10,849 bases of DNA from Bacillota bacterium (GCA_023395575.1 JAEWZA010000041.1:1-10849); one strand, 5' to 3'. Shown: positions 1 to 5,872, numbered from the stretch's first letter. Numbers and translations: made by a program. The notes: generated by a model not told the origin, from the sequence alone.

Positions 1-32
1 GCATTTAAAGGACTTTCATAAACGTTTTTCAT
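1..32 (-). CDS. 5' end of a minus-strand gene, possibly adenylosuccinate lyase
   Basis: Only the first codons lie in the window; they read MKNVYESPLNA on the minus strand. The start is well supported: a GGAGGAAA ribosome binding site (complement of 41-48) sits 8 nt upstream of the ATG at 32-30. From memory of the family, clostridial PurB proteins begin with a similar Tyr-x-x-Pro-Leu-x-x-Arg-Tyr-Ala-Ser stretch, so adenylosuccinate lyase (purine synthesis, cytoplasmic) is the leading guess. Ten residues cannot prove it. That a gene starts here is much surer than its product. Confidence 0.55.
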   Translation of the reverse strand, partial: MKNVYESPLN

Positions 33-80
33 GTAAAAATTTTCCTCCATTTGATACTATATTGTTAAAAAAGCTTTAAT

Positions 81-156
81 CACTTAATGCAATTATTTCT
101 TACCCAACTTTCTATTGATAAGTTAAACACCTATAATTCTACTGTGAAAGTTAAGT
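81..156 (+). repeat. Dispersed intergenic repeat, copy A
   Basis: This is one of four diverged copies of a ~75-80 bp repeat lying between the peptidase genes. It shares with copy B (reverse orientation) the blocks ATGCAATTATTTC, CCAACTTTC and ATTGATAAGTT, then AACACCTA. It holds a small inverted repeat, AACTTTC...GAAAGTT, that could form a hairpin. It lies upstream of the left-edge gene and about 260 bp beyond the stop of the first peptidase gene. Confidence 0.6.
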
Positions 157-159
157 CAA
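131..159 (-). promoter_or_regulatory. Possible promoter for the left-edge gene
   Basis: On the minus strand TTGACT (complement of 154-159) is followed, after 17 nt, by TTATAG (complement of 131-136). It lies inside repeat copy A and would give a leader of roughly 90 nt before the ATG at 32. The fit to the sigma-A consensus is moderate, so this is tentative. Confidence 0.35.
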
Positions 160-413
160 TTGTCATTAAAACAATATTTATAGAAATATTTCAACTATTT
201 TTTAATTAAAGCTAGCAGCTTCTCTGCAACATCAAATATTATACAATAAAATCCGAATGTTTGCATTATAAATATTAAAAATGTTCGAATTTTTACCACC
301 ACTACTTTTTTTATTTTTTCACCCTTTTTTATTTTCTATTTTTTCGTTCATAGTGACAGTACAATTCCAACAAGTGCAACTACAGCCTCCCTGTTCCCTT
401 CGCTCCAGCCAGA
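157..413. other. AT-rich intergenic region with no confirmed gene
   Basis: No convincing gene or clear intrinsic terminator was seen between the stop of the first peptidase gene and repeat A. From 287 to 350 the plus strand is a striking T/C-rich tract. On the minus strand a stop-bounded frame ends at 195-197 and would encode a short hydrophobic-then-basic peptide ending in FDVAEKLLALIKK. It has only a weak GTG (302) or an ATG (266) start and no ribosome binding site, so it is not called as a gene. Confidence 0.4.
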
Positions 414-1415
414 CTAAGTTTTACTTACATATAATCCAGCTAGTTTTACGCAATTTCGCAAATCTTCTAAACTTACCATTTCAGAGGGAGAGTGAACAAA
501 TCTGCATGGTATGGAAATTCCTCCGCAGGGTACTCCATTGCCAGTAGACTGTATTGCTCCAGGGTCACTTCCTCCTCTATCAAGCAATTCCAAGGTATAT
601 GGGATTCCATTGTTTTTTGCTAGTTCCTCAAGTTCTCTTCGTATCAGAGGATGAGCAATATATGCACTATCCTTAACTTTAATTGCAGGTCCTCTGCCTA
701 ATTTAACTTCTCTGTCCTTGCACTGAGGTGTATCTCCAGTGAGAGTAACATCAATTGCAATTGCACAATCAGGCATTATACCGAATGCTGCTGTTTTTGC
801 TCCCCTTAGCCCAACCTCTTCTTGAGAAGTGAAAACATAATAAATTTCATTATCTGTTTTAGGAAGAGTCTTGGCTAGCTCAATCAATATAGCACATCCA
901 CTTCTATTGTCCATTGCCTTTGAAATTGCATAATCACCTTGAACGTAGAACTCTCCCACGAAGGTAGCTGTGTCTCCGATTTTAACTAACTTTTCTGCCT
1001 CTTCTCTATTTTTACATCCAATATCTATGAACATTTTGTCCAGCTTAAGGTTTTTGTAATCTTCCAGCTTTTCTTCTGCACTTATACAGCCAATAGTACC
1101 ATTCTTAAATCTGACCCTTTGTGCCAAAGCATTAAAGGCTGATACTCCACCAATATTCGAAAAACGTATAAATCCCTTTTCATCAATAAATGTGGCAATA
1201 ATACCTATTTCATCCATATGTGCTGCTAGCATAATCTTTTTTGCCTTACCATCTGTCTTATTTTTTCCATTCTTGATTGCAATTAAATTGCCCATATTAT
1301 CAACTTTTATTTCATCAACATATTTTCTTATCTCCGAAGTAATTACATCTCTTATTTCTTCCTCATTTCCTGATACTCCAAAAGCTTGAGTTACCTTCTT
1401 TAAAAGTTCCTGCAT
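414..1415 (-). CDS. M42-family metallo-aminopeptidase, paralog 1
   Basis: Predicted cytoplasmic di-metal aminopeptidase of MEROPS family M42 (YsdC/FrvX/CelM/TET type), 333 aa, normal length for the family. The enzymes remove N-terminal residues from peptides and usually form dodecameric tetrahedral shells. All expected metal and catalytic residues are visible: H66 in AAHMDEIG, D169 in KAMDNRSG, the E199-E200 pair in TSQEEVGLRG, D222 in AIDVTLTG and H308 in RFVHSP. There is no signal peptide. I chose the ATG at 1415 because GGAGG (complement of 1421-1425) lies 5 nt upstream; an in-frame TTG at 1427 would overlap that site. Some homologs are labelled endoglucanase CelM, but peptidase is the better-supported activity. 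Substrate preference cannot be read from sequence. It is the first of three same-strand paralogs, each with its own intergenic region. Confidence 0.93.
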   Translation of the reverse strand: MQELLKKVTQAFGVSGNEEEIRDVITSEIRKYVDEIKVDNMGNLIAIKNGKNKTDGKAKKIMLAAHMDEIGIIATFIDEKGFIRFSNIGGVSAFNALAQRVRFKNGTIGCISAEEKLEDYKNLKLDKMFIDIGCKNREEAEKLVKIGDTATFVGEFYVQGDYAISKAMDNRSGCAILIELAKTLPKTDNEIYYVFTSQEEVGLRGAKTAAFGIMPDCAIAIDVTLTGDTPQCKDREVKLGRGPAIKVKDSAYIAHPLIRRELEELAKNNGIPYTLELLDRGGSDPGAIQSTGNGVPCGGISIPCRFVHSPSEMVSLEDLRNCVKLAGLYVSKT

Positions 1416-1443
1416 GGTACCCTCCAATTATATAAAATTATTT

Positions 1444-1524
1444 ACTCAACTTTCCCAGTTGAAAAATTGTAGGTGTTAAACTTATCAATGGAAAGTTGGA
1501 TTAGAAATAATTGCATGAATTAGT
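1444..1524 (-). repeat. Dispersed intergenic repeat, copy B (inverted)
   Basis: Read on the minus strand this matches copies A and C: ACTAATTCATGCAATTATTT, then CCATTGATAAGTT and AACACCTA. It contains a perfect 9 bp inverted repeat, CAACTTTCC (1447-1455) with GGAAAGTTG (1490-1498), so its RNA could fold. Together with copy C it forms ~80 bp inverted arms around the structured block at 1525-1636. It lies just upstream of the ribosome binding site of the first peptidase gene. Confidence 0.65.
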
Positions 1525-1636
1525 TGGTGGGTCGCAAGTATTTTTGCCGAAAAACCGACACGATGTCGGTTTTAGCACACTATGAACCATGGATGGTGAA
1601 TGTGTGCGACGTCTAAAATACTGAAGATAAACCATT
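1525..1636 (-). promoter_or_regulatory. Structured block, candidate 5' leader RNA of peptidase 1
   Basis: The block is dense in complementary segments. A perfect 10 bp stem, AAAACCGACA (1551-1560) with TGTCGGTTTT (1564-1573), has a 3-nt loop. GCACAC (1575-1580) can pair with GTGTGC (1602-1607). GTCGCA (1531-1536) can pair with TGCGAC (1605-1610), sharing three bases with the previous helix, so the two compete or form a junction. AGTATTTT (1537-1544) can pair with AAAATACT (1615-1622) across the GTCGCA helix, which would be a pseudoknot. On the minus strand the 10 bp stem ends in five T, resembling a terminator. It matches no RNA family I recognise. Role and strand are inferred from the promoter-like sequence at 1635-1662. 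Confidence 0.4.
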
Positions 1637-1662
1637 ACTAATTCAAGCAATTATTTCGTCAA
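1635..1662 (-). promoter_or_regulatory. Possible promoter for peptidase gene 1
   Basis: On the minus strand TTGACG (complement of 1657-1662) is followed after 16 nt by TAGTAA (complement of 1635-1640). Copy D has TTGACA-16-TAGTAT at the equivalent place, so the element recurs with the repeat. Transcription would start near 1628 and give a structured leader of about 210 nt. Confidence 0.35.
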
Positions 1663-1716
1663 CAAACCATTGATAAGCTTAAACACCGATAGATTTTTGC
1701 AGTGGAAAATTTAAAT
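1637..1716 (+). repeat. Dispersed intergenic repeat, copy C
   Basis: It shares ACTAATTCA-GCAATTATTTC with inverted copy B (20 of 21 positions) and the exact 19-mer GTCAACAAACCATTGATAA with copy D. Copies B and C face each other around the structured block, so the 1444-1716 segment as a whole is a large imperfect palindrome. It ends about 45 bp beyond the stop of the second peptidase gene. Confidence 0.65.
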
Positions 1717-1760
1717 TATTTAAAATAAAAACTTATTTACATTAAACAATAAATATTTTA

Positions 1761-2822
1761 TTAACAAATCAGCTTATCAATAGTTTTTAAAAAATCCTTA
1801 TCCTTATTCATTTCTTTTAATGCTGCAAGAGTAAGCCTCTCTACGCTTTCATAATCACTCCTGCACATTACCGATACTGGTGAATGTATATATCTGCAAG
1901 GTACTGAAATAGAGGCTATTTTGACACCTGTACCAGTTCTTTGAATCTGTCCTGCATCATTTCCACCTGTAGTTGTTTGTTTATACTGGAACTTAATGTT
2001 GTTCATAGTCGCTACATTGGAAAGAAAACGAACCATTCCTTTATCGCAATAACAGGTTCTGTCCATTATTGTGAGTGCAGCACCATTTCCCAATACAGTT
2101 GAATAGTCATGGGGCTCTACATTTGGAACATCTGCACAGGTTGTTCCTTCTATTACTAATGCAACATCAGGCATTACACTATAAGCTGCAATCTGCGCAC
2201 CTCTTAAACCAACTTCTTCCTGTACCGTAAAACAAACGTACATATCAAATTCAAATCTATGTTTTAACACCTCAATTAAGACAGCACATCCCACTCTGTC
2301 ATCAAGTGCTTTTGCCTTTATACAGTCTCTTCCTAGTTCAAGAAACTGGCTGTCAAAGGCTATATATTCTCCGAGAGGCGCCAATCTTTCAGCCTCCTCC
2401 TTCGTATCTGCACCAATATCAATATATGAATTTTTAATTTTGGTGATTCTTTCTCTCTCTTCCTTCTCCTGTTGATGTATTGGCTTTGAACCAATAACTC
2501 CAGCCAGTTTTTTATTTCCTACCAAAACTTTTTTTCCAGGAAGTATTCTATCGTCTACCCCTCCAACTGACTTAAATTTTATGAACCCTTTTTCAGTATA
2601 TCCCGATACTATAAATCCAACTTCATCCATATGTGCAGACAGCATTACTTTAAATTTTCCAGTATCCATGCTGTTTGTACCTTTTTTATAGGCAATAATA
2701 TTTCCTATAGAGTCCACTTTTATAGAATCACAACAATTATCTATTTTTTGAATAATAAAATCTCTGACATCCTTTTCATTTCCTGAAACACCATTTAAAT
2801 CTGTAAGTTCTTTTATAAGCAT
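1761..2822 (-). CDS. M42-family metallo-aminopeptidase, paralog 2
   Basis: Predicted cytoplasmic M42 aminopeptidase, 353 aa, full length. Metal and catalytic residues are H64 (SAHMDEVG), D174 (KALDDRVG), the E202-E203 pair (VQEEVGLRG), E225 (LVIEGTTCADVP) and H313 (RYIHSP). Position 225 is Glu where paralogs 1 and 3 have Asp. I recall an M42 subgroup with this Glu and the following ADVP, so it is probably a subfamily mark and not a defect. GGNDAGQIQ before the last His is typical. The start is firm: AGGAGG (complement of 2828-2833) ends 5 nt before the ATG at 2822. No signal peptide or membrane segment is seen. The 65 bp repeat array lies directly upstream and is probably in its 5' leader. 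The C-terminus (after ~330) is longer and more charged than in paralog 1. Confidence 0.93.
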   Translation of the reverse strand: MLIKELTDLNGVSGNEKDVRDFIIQKIDNCCDSIKVDSIGNIIAYKKGTNSMDTGKFKVMLSAHMDEVGFIVSGYTEKGFIKFKSVGGVDDRILPGKKVLVGNKKLAGVIGSKPIHQQEKEERERITKIKNSYIDIGADTKEEAERLAPLGEYIAFDSQFLELGRDCIKAKALDDRVGCAVLIEVLKHRFEFDMYVCFTVQEEVGLRGAQIAAYSVMPDVALVIEGTTCADVPNVEPHDYSTVLGNGAALTIMDRTCYCDKGMVRFLSNVATMNNIKFQYKQTTTGGNDAGQIQRTGTGVKIASISVPCRYIHSPVSVMCRSDYESVERLTLAALKEMNKDKDFLKTIDKLIC

Positions 2823-2851
2823 ATTATCCTCCTATATATCCAACACACTGT

Positions 2852-3046
2852 CAAAAACCACTTGTGGTTTTTGTAGCTCGAAAACGCACCATATAAGCAC
2901 ATACTACCCATACTGGCAAAAAAAGCTTGCGTTTTTTGAGACTCGAAAGTGCACCATGTAAGCACATACTACCCATACTGGCAAAAAACGCTTGCGTTTT
3001 TTGAGACTCGAAAGTGCACCATGTAAGCATATACTATACTTTCGAG
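2852..3046. repeat. 65 bp tandem repeats with CTTG-capped hairpins
   Basis: Two full 65 bp units (2877-2941 and 2942-3006) are nearly identical, flanked by partial units on both sides. Each unit has the phrase GCACATACTACCCATACTGG followed by a hairpin. The hairpins are CAAAAACCA-CTTG-TGGTTTTTG (2852-2873), an A-rich one with a single mismatch (2917-2938) and a perfect CAAAAAACG-CTTG-CGTTTTTTG (2982-3003). ACTCGAAAGT (3006-3015) also pairs with ACTTTCGAGT (3038-3047). The A/T-flanked stems could act as terminators in either direction. They lie downstream of peptidase gene 3 and upstream of gene 2, so they may end one transcript, attenuate the next, or both. Confidence 0.75.
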
Positions 3047-3058
3047 TTGTTTTGTCAA
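3031..3058 (-). promoter_or_regulatory. Possible promoter for peptidase gene 2
   Basis: On the minus strand a consensus TTGACA (complement of 3053-3058) is followed after 16 nt by TAGTAT (complement of 3031-3036). It would start transcription near 3024 and put the tandem hairpins into a leader of about 200 nt. The -10 word TAGTAT recurs in each 65 bp unit but without a matching -35. Confidence 0.4.
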
Positions 3059-3110
3059 CAAACCATTGATAATACTCCTGCACAGATAGACTATATACGA
3101 AAGTTGATTT
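3041..3110 (+). repeat. Dispersed intergenic repeat, copy D
   Basis: This is the most diverged copy. It contains the exact 19-mer GTCAACAAACCATTGATAA shared with copy C, and ends in CGAAAGTTGA, which corresponds to the GAAAGTTGAG end of copy B. It begins where the 65 bp array stops and ends 15 bp from the stop of peptidase gene 3. Confidence 0.55.
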
Positions 3111-3125
3111 CTCACTATTTTTTCA

Positions 3126-4175
3126 CTATATTGAAATTAGTTCTTCTAACTCAGTGCTTCCCATCTTTGCAAATTCTGCTACAAGCCTGGCAGTAAATTT
3201 AATATCCTCAATATTTAATGTTTCAACAGCAGTATGCATATATTTAATTGGAATAGATAATAGAGCTGTAGGGATTCCTTTTGTACTAACCTGTGTCGCC
3301 CATGCCTCTGTTCCAGTATCACCAGCCTCCACCATTTTTTGAAATAGAATGCAATATTCTTTGCCTAGCTCGAACAACTTATTAACCATTTTGGGGTGTA
3401 GGTTTGGTCCAATTGAAATTTCAGGGCCTTTTCCTGGTGTAGAGGAATAATCCTTTGAAAGGTCAGGAATATCACCGTGGCAAGCATCTATTACAATTGC
3501 CGCGTCAGGCAATAATGAATATGCTGCCGTTTTCACACCAACCAAAGACGTTTCTTCCTGTGTTGAAGCTACAAAAATAATATCATTTTCATGCTTAATA
3601 TTTTTTAATCTATTCAATATTTCTAGCATACATGCTACACTAGCTCTATTGTCCAAAGACTTACCGCTTACCTTTTGTTCATTCATAATTGTAAATTTTG
3701 ATTTAAATGAAACAGTATCTCCCACAGAGACAATTTCTTTTAGTTCATTTCCAGAAAAACCTGTATCCACAAATAAGTCATTTATTTTAACAGGTTTATT
3801 CGAGTCTTCTGCTTTCATCAGGTGTGGTGGTGTAGCGCCTATAATACCTATAATCTCCTGCTTTCCATGAATAATTACTTCCTGTGCCAATAAAATTTTG
3901 CTATCAATTCCACCAATGCTTGTAATTCCAACAAAGCCTTTTTCATCTACAGACCTTACCAAAAATCCAATTTCATCAATGTGGGCAGTTATCATAATTT
4001 TTTTTGCTTTTTCACTAGTTCCCTTTTTTATACAAATTACATTTGAAAATTTATCAACCTCTACATAATCGCAGTAGCCTTTAAATAACTCCGCAACCTT
4101 TTCGGCAGAAGCTTTTTCGAATCCTGCTATAGCAACAAGCTCTGATAAGTATTGCAAATTTTCAGTTATATTCAT
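3126..4175 (-). CDS. M42-family metallo-aminopeptidase, paralog 3
   Basis: Predicted cytoplasmic M42 aminopeptidase, 349 aa, full length. Expected ligands and catalytic residues are present: H65 (TAHIDEIG), D175 (KSLDNRAS), the E207-E208 pair (STQEETSLVG), D230 (VIDACHGDIPD) and H314 (KYMHTAVE). It differs from the other two around residues 286-295, where GDTGTEAWATQ replaces the usual Gly-Gly-x-Asp-x-Gly-x-Ile-Gln, and it has EET where the others have EEV. It therefore belongs to a separate M42 subgroup, and the three genes are not recent duplicates. The ATG at 4175 follows GAGG (complement of 4184-4187) with 8 nt spacing. Upstream DNA lacks the intergenic repeat found by the other two genes. 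Substrate preference is unknown. Confidence 0.92.
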   Translation of the reverse strand: MNITENLQYLSELVAIAGFEKASAEKVAELFKGYCDYVEVDKFSNVICIKKGTSEKAKKIMITAHIDEIGFLVRSVDEKGFVGITSIGGIDSKILLAQEVIIHGKQEIIGIIGATPPHLMKAEDSNKPVKINDLFVDTGFSGNELKEIVSVGDTVSFKSKFTIMNEQKVSGKSLDNRASVACMLEILNRLKNIKHENDIIFVASTQEETSLVGVKTAAYSLLPDAAIVIDACHGDIPDLSKDYSSTPGKGPEISIGPNLHPKMVNKLFELGKEYCILFQKMVEAGDTGTEAWATQVSTKGIPTALLSIPIKYMHTAVETLNIEDIKFTARLVAEFAKMGSTELEELISI

Positions 4176-4189
4176 GCATTAATCCTCTT

Positions 4190-4580
4190 TTCTGTTGAAA
4201 TAGTTTAAAGTATATTGCTTGTATCAATAACAGCTTATGAAAAAATAGTTATCCACTATATTTTATTACTTTATAATTATTCATTATTATATTATTAACC
4301 TATTAATAAACATCAAAAAATATATTTACAACAATGAAATTTTTAAGTACATTTCAGTATAACATTCTAACAAATTTTTCTTAATTTTCATAGGTAGTAA
4401 TTAACTATGAATAAAGTTTTTCTTTTAAGTATGTGAATAGTCAACTTGAAATATTGAAGATTTGATTGAAAATAAATATTGTTGAATAACAGATAAGAGT
4501 ATACAGAATCTAAAGTCATCTTATTAGTATATTATTTTGAGAAATACAATATAAGTAAATAACAAAAATTGAATATATAA
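4190..4580. other. AT-rich intergenic region, nothing recognised
   Basis: About 390 bp of very AT-rich DNA without an ORF of useful length, RNA gene or clear dyad. The promoter of peptidase gene 3 should lie near its left end on the minus strand; a TATACT word is complementary to 4211-4216, but no good -35 is visible. Confidence 0.5.
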
Positions 4581-4585
4581 AAATA

Positions 4586-4622
4586 AAAAGCGAGTTTTTG
4601 AAATTACTCAAAATTCGCTTTT
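4586..4622 (-). terminator. Intrinsic terminator of the tRNA-Ile/Phe unit
   Basis: AAAAGCGAGTTTTTGA and TCAAAATTCGCTTTT form a long stem (one G-T pair) with a short AATTAC loop. On the minus strand it lies directly after tRNA-Phe and is followed by a T-rich run (complement of 4573-4589). The plus-strand side is also T-rich, so it may work both ways. Confidence 0.75.
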
Positions 4623-4633
4623 ATTTTATATTT

Positions 4634-4709
4634 TGGTGCCCAGAGCCGGAATCGAACCAGCGACACGGGGATTTTCAGTCCCCTGCTCTACCGACTGAGC
4701 TATCTGGGC
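4634..4709 (-). tRNA. tRNA-Phe(GAA)
   Basis: A 76-nt class I tRNA with encoded CCA (complement of 4634-4636). The acceptor stem GCCCAGA/TCTGGGC is perfect, the D arm reads AGCTCAGTCGGTAGAGC, the anticodon stem GGGGA/TCCCC encloses CTGAAAA with anticodon GAA at 4676-4674, and the T loop is GGTTCGATTCC. It is the second gene of a two-tRNA unit and is followed by an intrinsic terminator. Confidence 0.97.
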
Positions 4710-4749
4710 GTTTAAACATATTAATATGTACGTATCTTAAGGAATAAAA

Positions 4750-4826
4750 TGGTGGGCCTTCAGGGACTCGAACCCCGGACCAACCGGTTATGAGCCGGTT
4801 GCTCTAACCAACTGAGCTAAAGGCCC
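4750..4826 (-). tRNA. tRNA with CAT anticodon, probably tRNA-Ile2
   Basis: A 77-nt class I tRNA with encoded CCA. The acceptor stem GGGCCTT/AAGGCCC is perfect, the anticodon stem ACCGG/CCGGT encloses CTCATAA, and the anticodon CAT is at 4792-4790. CAT serves initiator Met, elongator Met and the minor Ile tRNA whose C34 is changed to lysidine by TilS. The body (start GG-CCTTTAGCTCAGTTGG, loop CTCATAA) resembles the Ile2 tRNAs of Bacillus and Mycoplasma as I remember them more than their elongator Met. Initiator is unlikely because the acceptor begins with a paired G and the anticodon stem lacks three G-C pairs next to the loop. An automatic pipeline may label it Met. Confidence 0.93.
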
Positions 4827-4846
4827 TCAAGAAACGAACGAACCTA

Positions 4847-4875
4847 ATTATAATAAAAAAAGCAGATTATGTCAA
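4847..4875 (-). promoter_or_regulatory. Perfect-consensus promoter of the tRNA unit
   Basis: On the minus strand TTGACA (complement of 4870-4875), a 17-nt spacer and TATAAT (complement of 4847-4852) match the sigma-A consensus exactly. Transcription would start near 4840, about 14 nt before the CAT tRNA, as expected for a strong stable-RNA promoter. Confidence 0.9.
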
Positions 4876-5043
4876 TAGTAATTTTAAAAAAATTCTTAGA
4901 ATTTGCACAAAAACTCAATTGAAAAGTTAAATTCCACACCTATCTACTCTACATATAACTAATTGACATTTCTCTAATTTCAAATTCTTCTAGAATAATA
5001 GCAGATTTCCTCACCACATTATCGTACTTATTGTAAATTATTA

Positions 5044-5072
5044 TTGATTTTTGTAAAATTATATTTTATAAT
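5044..5072 (+). promoter_or_regulatory. Promoter of the STAS-like gene
   Basis: TTGATT (5044-5049), 17 nt, TATAAT (5067-5072). Transcription would begin near 5079, leaving a short leader with the ribosome binding site at 5100-5109. It also shows that upstream in-frame ATGs at 5044 and 5071 are not the translation start. Confidence 0.8.
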
Positions 5073-5118
5073 GTATAAATTAGTAGAAACTTTTATTAAG
5101 AGGAAAGGATTGATAAAT

Positions 5119-5478
5119 ATGTATAGTTTTGATTTGCAAGGTAATACGCTTATAATTAAAAACGCTGGTCTTTTTTCTGAAGATGAGGCAAAATCATTTA
5201 TGGCTGAGTATTCCCAAAAAGTAAAGACATTGGATACAAAAAATACAACTTTGATTCTCAACGCTACTGAATTAAAAGTACTACCTCAAGAAATGATGCC
5301 ATTACTGCAAAAATGCATGGAACTTTATATGAAAGATGGTTTTAAAAATATTTTCATAATCGAATTTTCTTCTATAATAACTAATTCACAAATAATGAGA
5401 GTTGCTAAGTCTTTAGGATTCGATCAAAGGTATAAAATGTTTGCAACAGTAGAAGAAGCTATAAAAGCAGCAAAGTAA
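5119..5478 (+). CDS. Small STAS/SpoIIAA-like protein of unknown function
   Basis: A 119-aa soluble protein without signal peptide or membrane segment. The pattern is an N-terminal strand (YSFDLQGNTLIIKNAG), a helix, a hydrophobic strand (TTLILNATELKVLP), a helix with MMPLLQKCMELYMKDG, a strand (KNIFIIEFSSI), and a C-terminal helix ending TVEEAIKAAK. The strand-helix alternation and the closing ATVEEAIKAA resemble STAS or SpoIIAA-like folds, which bind partner proteins or lipids. This is a fold-level resemblance, not a family match. No phosphorylatable Ser in the classic anti-anti-sigma motif is evident. The start is chosen by AGAGGAAAGGA 9 nt upstream and by the promoter at 5044-5072. The gene is monocistronic, between that promoter and a terminator. 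No neighbour suggests a partner. Confidence 0.75.
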   Translation: MYSFDLQGNTLIIKNAGLFSEDEAKSFMAEYSQKVKTLDTKNTTLILNATELKVLPQEMMPLLQKCMELYMKDGFKNIFIIEFSSIITNSQIMRVAKSLGFDQRYKMFATVEEAIKAAK

Positions 5479-5566
5479 ATATTAAAATTTATTTCAATTA
5501 ATTGTTAAAAACTACAATATCAATAACATGAATAAAATACATAACACTAAAGTTAATAAATAAAAT

Positions 5567-5611
5567 AAAAAACGTCTAACTAACTTTTATGAGAGGCTTA
5601 GGCGTTTTTTT
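5567..5611 (+). terminator. Intrinsic terminator after the STAS-like gene
   Basis: AAAAAACGTCTAA (5567-5579) pairs with TTAGGCGTTTTTT (5598-5610) with one G-T pair, ending in seven T. It lies about 90 nt past the stop codon. Confidence 0.85.
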
Positions 5612-5665
5612 GCATAATAAAAATAAAATGTAGAATATTATTTAAAAATTATAATAAAAAAAGTA

Positions 5666-5694
5666 TTGACAATCTTAACAAATTAATGCATAAT
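5666..5694 (+). promoter_or_regulatory. Promoter of tRNA-Tyr
   Basis: TTGACA (5666-5671), 17 nt, CATAAT (5689-5694). The start would be near 5701, about 37 nt before the mature tRNA. Confidence 0.85.
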
Positions 5695-5737
5695 CTTATT
5701 TGTCGCAAAAATCTGTGACATTTTGTTTTAAAAACAT

Positions 5738-5822
5738 GGAAGGGTTCCCGAGTGGCCAAAGGGGGCAGACTGTAAATCTGTTGCGTCTCGCTTCGATGGT
5801 TCGAATCCATCTCCTTCCACCA
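5738..5822 (+). tRNA. tRNA-Tyr(GTA)
   Basis: An 85-nt class II tRNA with a long variable arm and encoded CCA (5820-5822). Acceptor stem GGAAGGG/TCCTTCC has one G-T pair. The anticodon stem CAGA/TCTG encloses CTGTAAA with anticodon GTA at 5772-5774, the variable arm is around 5781-5794, and the T arm carries GGTTCGAATCC. It is a single-gene unit between its own promoter and terminator. Confidence 0.97.
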
Positions 5823-5824
5823 AT

Positions 5825-5872
5825 AAAGCCTTGTACATTCGCGATTACGCTGTGTTCAGGGTTTTTATTTTG
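5825..5872 (+). terminator. Intrinsic terminator of tRNA-Tyr
   Basis: AAAGCCTTG (5825-5833) pairs with CAGGGTTTT (5857-5865) with two wobble pairs, plus ACA/TGT inside, followed by TTTTTATTTT. It starts right after the CCA end. Confidence 0.75.

Noticed and set aside
281..547. 88-aa plus-strand ORF
   Set aside because: It overlaps the 3' end of a well-supported minus-strand peptidase gene and a low-complexity T-rich tract, and has no ribosome binding site.
81..1524. Copies A and B as terminal inverted repeats of a mobile element carrying peptidase gene 1
   Set aside because: The orientation fits, but there is no transposase or visible target-site duplication, and further copies C and D beside other genes make a dispersed intergenic repeat more likely.
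1525..1636. T-box or known metabolite riboswitch
   Set aside because: No T-box sequence or familiar riboswitch core was recognised; the structure is therefore left unnamed.
2852..3046. CRISPR array
   Set aside because: The units are contiguous 65 bp tandem copies with no unique spacers of even length, and no cas genes are present.
414..4175. Cellulase (endoglucanase CelM) function for the M42 genes
   Set aside because: All metal and catalytic residues of M42 peptidases are present; the endoglucanase label on some homologs is weakly supported.
5044..5118. Longer N-terminus of the STAS-like protein from the ATG at 5044
   Set aside because: That start lies in the -35 box of the promoter, and the ATG at 5119 has a good ribosome binding site.
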